A DNA stretch of 7,902 nt from Candidatus Rhabdochlamydia sp. (GTDB lineage Bacteria; Chlamydiota; Chlamydiia; Chlamydiales; Rhabdochlamydiaceae). The stretch spans positions 1 through 7,902 of the forward strand of contig JASHWM010000017.1 of NCBI GenBank assembly GCA_030044075.1, written 5' to 3'. Positions 5,934 through 7,902 of the stretch are shown here, one piece after another. The translations under genes and the position numbers were made by a program. The notes beneath the pieces were generated by a model. The model saw only the letters and a list, made by a program, of their open reading frames with translations, was not told where the DNA came from and did no database searches. Each line of letters begins with the position of its first letter. The first letter of the stretch is position 1.

Positions 5934-6203
5934 ATGTCTTTAGATAAAGGTACCAAAGAAGAAATTACCAAAAAATTTCAACTCCATGAGAAAGATACAG
6001 GATCTGCAGACGTACAGATCGCTATCCTGACTGAAAGAATCGCTGAACTGACCGAGCACCTGAAGCTCGCTCCTAAAGACCACAATTCAAGACTCTCCTT
6101 GTTAAAATTGGTCGGACAAAGACGCAAGCTTCTGGATTATTTGAATTCTACGGATACTAAAAGGTATCAACTTTTAATTTCTCGTCTTAATCTGCGTAAG
6201 TAA
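5934..6203 (+). CDS. rpsO: 30S ribosomal protein S15
   Basis: S15 is a primary 16S rRNA-binding protein that nucleates assembly of the platform and also forms an intersubunit bridge. The 89-residue length is exactly typical. Visible family features are [18 protein letters not shown] (about 19-36, rRNA-contacting TGS), [26 protein letters not shown] (about 45-70; key KDH-SR and RRKLLDYL) and the final LNLRK. The common DHHSRRGL reads DHNSRLSL here, a mild deviation. The start has a good AAGGAAG Shine-Dalgarno (5918-5924) nine bases upstream. A strong terminator follows it, so rpsO seems to be largely its own transcript rather than a simple rpsO-pnp operon. In many bacteria S15 represses its own translation through its leader; I cannot recognise such a fold in the short leader here. 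Confidence 0.98.
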   Translation: MSLDKGTKEEITKKFQLHEKDTGSADVQIAILTERIAELTEHLKLAPKDHNSRLSLLKLVGQRRKLLDYLNSTDTKRYQLLISRLNLRK

Positions 6204-6211
6204 TTTCCCTC

Positions 6212-6242
6212 AGCCCTGGAAACATTTTTCCAGGGCTTTTTT
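6212..6242 (+). terminator. Strong intrinsic terminator after rpsO
   Basis: AGCCCTGGAAA (6212-6222) and TTTCCAGGGCT (6227-6237) form a perfect 11-bp stem with a CATT loop, followed directly by a run of T (6237-6242). It begins 8 nt after the rpsO stop codon. It is the only textbook terminator I found in the window and should reduce read-through into pnp. Confidence 0.93.
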
Positions 6243-6267
6243 CCACCCATTTACAAATAATCAGTTC

Positions 6268-6296
6268 TTGCTCCTTAAAAGAGCTGCTGTTATATT
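6268..6296 (+). promoter_or_regulatory. Candidate pnp promoter TTGCTC-N17-TATATT
   Basis: TTGCTC (6268-6273), exactly 17 bp, then TATATT (6291-6296), one mismatch from TATAAT. It lies 25 bp past the rpsO terminator, as expected for an independent pnp promoter. Initiation near 6303 would give a leader of about 107 nt. Confidence 0.6.
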
Positions 6297-6302
6297 CCAC
6301 GC

Positions 6303-6409
6303 TGAAGTTTTTTTAATCTGGGATGAAATGTCCATTTGCATGGAAGATTTTTTCTTCTTTGCCAGTGGCCAGTTCATCCTGAAAATCAACAGGAGTTTAC
6401 CCCTATATT
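6303..6409 (+). promoter_or_regulatory. Long pnp leader with small hairpins and a distant Shine-Dalgarno
   Basis: The predicted 5' leader of pnp is about 107 nt. It contains TCCAT-TTGC-ATGGA (6331-6344), GAAGA-TTTTT-TCTTC (6343-6357, sharing bases with the first stem) and a GCCA-G-TGGC element (6361-6369). AGGAG at 6391-6395 is the only ribosome site before the ATG at 6410, a spacing of 14 nt, longer than usual. In Escherichia coli PNPase represses its own synthesis through its leader. Here the leader could play a similar part, but no homologous structure is recognised. Confidence 0.3.
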
Positions 6410-7902
6410 ATGAATAAGAATACGAAAACGATTTCTATTGCCGGACGAGACATTACATTCGAAACCGGAAAGATCGCAAGACAATCCAACGGCTCGGTCC
6501 TTGTCCGCTCCGGAGATACCATCCTACTTACTACAGCATGCGCTGCGCCAGAGGCCGCCGCCGATGCTGATTTTTTTCCATTACGCGTCGACTATCAGGA
6601 AAAATTCTCTTCTGCTGGTAAAACCCTTGGCGGTTTTATTAAAAGGGAAGGAAAACCATCAGAAAAAGAAATTCTGACCTCAAGGTTGATCGATCGTCCC
6701 TTAAGGCCTATGTTCCAAGAGGGCTATTATAATGAAGTGCAAATCCTCTCGTATGTCATGTCCTACGATGGCGTGCATACACCAGAACCTTTGGCAATCT
6801 GCGCCGCATCGGCAGCTCTTGTCATTTCCGATATTCCCCTTATTAAGCCGATAGGCGCTGTCCGTGTAGGCCTTATCGATGATCGTTTCATCATCAATCC
6901 AACGCTTGAAGAGCAGAGAAAATCACGCCTGGACCTCATGCTTGCAGGAACGCACGATGCGATTTTGATGATCGAAGGAAACTGCGACTTCCTTACAGAA
7001 GAGCAGCTCCTTGAGGCGATTGAAGAAGGGCACAGTGCGATCGCAAAGATCTGCGAAGGTCTTGAAGACTGGCAGAAGAGCATCGGAAAGACAAAAGCGG
7101 TCCCAACGCTTCACCAGATCCCAAGTGAGTTGGTAGAAGAAGTCGAAAAGCTTGTTGCAGCTGACTTAAAAGCTGCCTTTAATATTAGTAAAAAACAGGA
7201 CAGGGACAACGCTTTTGAAGAGATTGGAAAAAAACTGATCTCCCACTTCCTGCCTGAAGGTGTTGAACCAAAGTTCAAGAAAGGCGACGTCCTCCAGGCG
7301 TATGACAAGATCAAAGCAGCGCACATGCGCCGAATGATCCTGAAAGAAAATAGACGCCTGGACGGCAGAAATTGCCAAGAGATCAGACCGATCGACATCG
7401 AACTTGGGCTCCTTCCAAGAACTCATGGCAGTGCACTTTTTACAAGGGGCGAAACCCAGTCGATCGCAGTATGCACCCTTGGCGGAGAGAGCATGGGGCA
7501 GCGCTTTGAAGACCTCAACGTGGACAGCATAAGGCGCTTTTACCTCCAATATTCTTTTCCTCCGTTCTCCGTAGGAGAAGTCGGAAGGATCGGCTCTCCC
7601 GGCAGAAGAGAAATCGGCCATGGAAAGCTTGCCGAGAACGCAATCCACCATATCCTCCCAAGTCAAGAACATTTCCCTTATACCATCCGTCTGGAGTCGA
7701 ACATTACCGAGTCCAACGGTTCGTCATCAATGGCGTCGGTATGCGGCGGCTGCCTTGCACTCATGGAAGCTGGCGTTCCGATCAAGACCCCTGTCGCAGG
7801 AATTGCCATGGGGCTCATATTAGAAGGGGACCAATATGCGATCCTTTCAGATATCCTTGGTTCGGAAGATGCTCTTGGCGATATGGACTTCAAGGTGGCG
7901 GG
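6410..7902 (+). CDS. pnp: Polyribonucleotide nucleotidyltransferase (PNPase), 5' part, truncated by the window edge
   Basis: PNPase degrades RNA from the 3' end using phosphate and is a core of bacterial mRNA turnover. The frame is open from ATG 6410 to the last base, giving 497 codons of an expected roughly 700. The first RNase PH domain shows ETGKIARQSNGSVLV (20-34), then GGFIKREGKPSEKEILTSRLIDRPLRP (about 75-101; KREG and RLIDRP are phosphate/RNA-site segments). A helical linker (about 210-310) follows. The second RNase PH domain starts around RRLDGR, with LPRTHGSALFTRGETQ, GRREIGHGKLAE and SNGSSSMA. The catalytic cluster near the edge is intact: D487, D493 and K495 within EDALGDMDFK, matching D486, D492 and K494 of the Escherichia coli enzyme. 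The remaining KH and S1 RNA-binding domains lie outside. The gene follows rpsO but has its own likely promoter after a terminator. Confidence 0.97.
   Translation, partial: MNKNTKTISIAGRDITFETGKIARQSNGSVLVRSGDTILLTTACAAPEAAADADFFPLRVDYQEKFSSAGKTLGGFIKREGKPSEKEILTSRLIDRPLRPMFQEGYYNEVQILSYVMSYDGVHTPEPLAICAASAALVISDIPLIKPIGAVRVGLIDDRFIINPTLEEQRKSRLDLMLAGTHDAILMIEGNCDFLTEEQLLEAIEEGHSAIAKICEGLEDWQKSIGKTKAVPTLHQIPSELVEEVEKLVAADLKAAFNISKKQDRDNAFEEIGKKLISHFLPEGVEPKFKKGDVLQAYDKIKAAHMRRMILKENRRLDGRNCQEIRPIDIELGLLPRTHGSALFTRGETQSIAVCTLGGESMGQRFEDLNVDSIRRFYLQYSFPPFSVGEVGRIGSPGRREIGHGKLAENAIHHILPSQEHFPYTIRLESNITESNGSSSMASVCGGCLALMEAGVPIKTPVAGIAMGLILEGDQYAILSDILGSEDALGDMDFKVA

Noticed and set aside
6331..6353. 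TCCAT-TTGC-ATGGA hairpin followed by a T-run in the pnp leader as an attenuator terminator
   Set aside because: The stem is only 5 bp, AT-rich, and separated from the T-run by three bases. It is kept only as a possible leader structure.
7166..7672. 168-codon minus-strand frame opposite pnp
   Set aside because: The plus strand here encodes the conserved linker and second RNase PH domain of PNPase. The minus frame has no family features.

Overview
The window is bacterial and looks chlamydial, most likely a non-Chlamydiaceae 'environmental' chlamydia (a Waddlia/Parachlamydia/Simkania-type relative). Two things point there. Gene order matches Chlamydia as I remember it: rpmE-prfA-prmC-ffh-rpsP-trmD corresponds to CT022-CT027, and pnp/rpsO/tadA/small unknown corresponds to CT842-CT845. 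The proteins also look chlamydial, for example an L31 with a long lysine-rich tail, an RpsO beginning [11 protein letters not shown], and an Ffh with an unusual guanine-recognition motif. The genus is inference; no marker gene for it is present.

Left block (1-4001, all on the minus strand, transcribed right to left): rpmE (L31), prfA (RF1), prmC (RF1 glutamine methyltransferase), ffh (SRP GTPase), rpsP (S16) and the first ten codons of trmD. The genes are tightly packed. rpmE and prfA are 2 nt apart, prfA and prmC overlap by one base (TAATG), ffh and rpsP overlap by 10 nt, and rpsP and trmD are 9 nt apart. Only the ffh start has a real gap (74 nt). This is a translation and protein-export operon; PrmC methylates the GGQ glutamine of the RF1 encoded just upstream of it.

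Middle (4002-5732): a divergent intergenic region holds candidate promoters. It is followed by a plus-strand gene for a six-TM rhomboid-fold protein that appears to have lost its catalytic residues. That gene converges on, and overlaps by 23 bp, the minus-strand pair tadA (tRNA adenosine deaminase) plus an 80-residue unknown whose start overlaps the tadA stop.

Right block (5733-7902): a divergent promoter region, then rpsO (S15), a strong intrinsic terminator, a roughly 200 nt intergenic region with its own promoter, and pnp (PNPase), which runs off the right edge at about 70% of its expected length. The pnp reading frame is open from 6410 to the window end.

The most interesting non-coding signal is that all three plus-strand transcription units are preceded by an identical TTGCTC hexamer exactly 17 bp upstream of a TATAAT-like hexamer. 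A close variant (TTGCTT-N17-TAAATT) precedes tadA on the other strand. I saw no tRNA or rRNA genes, CRISPR array, insertion sequence, prophage or defence module. This is mostly a conserved housekeeping region, and I do not see a new multi-gene system in it.
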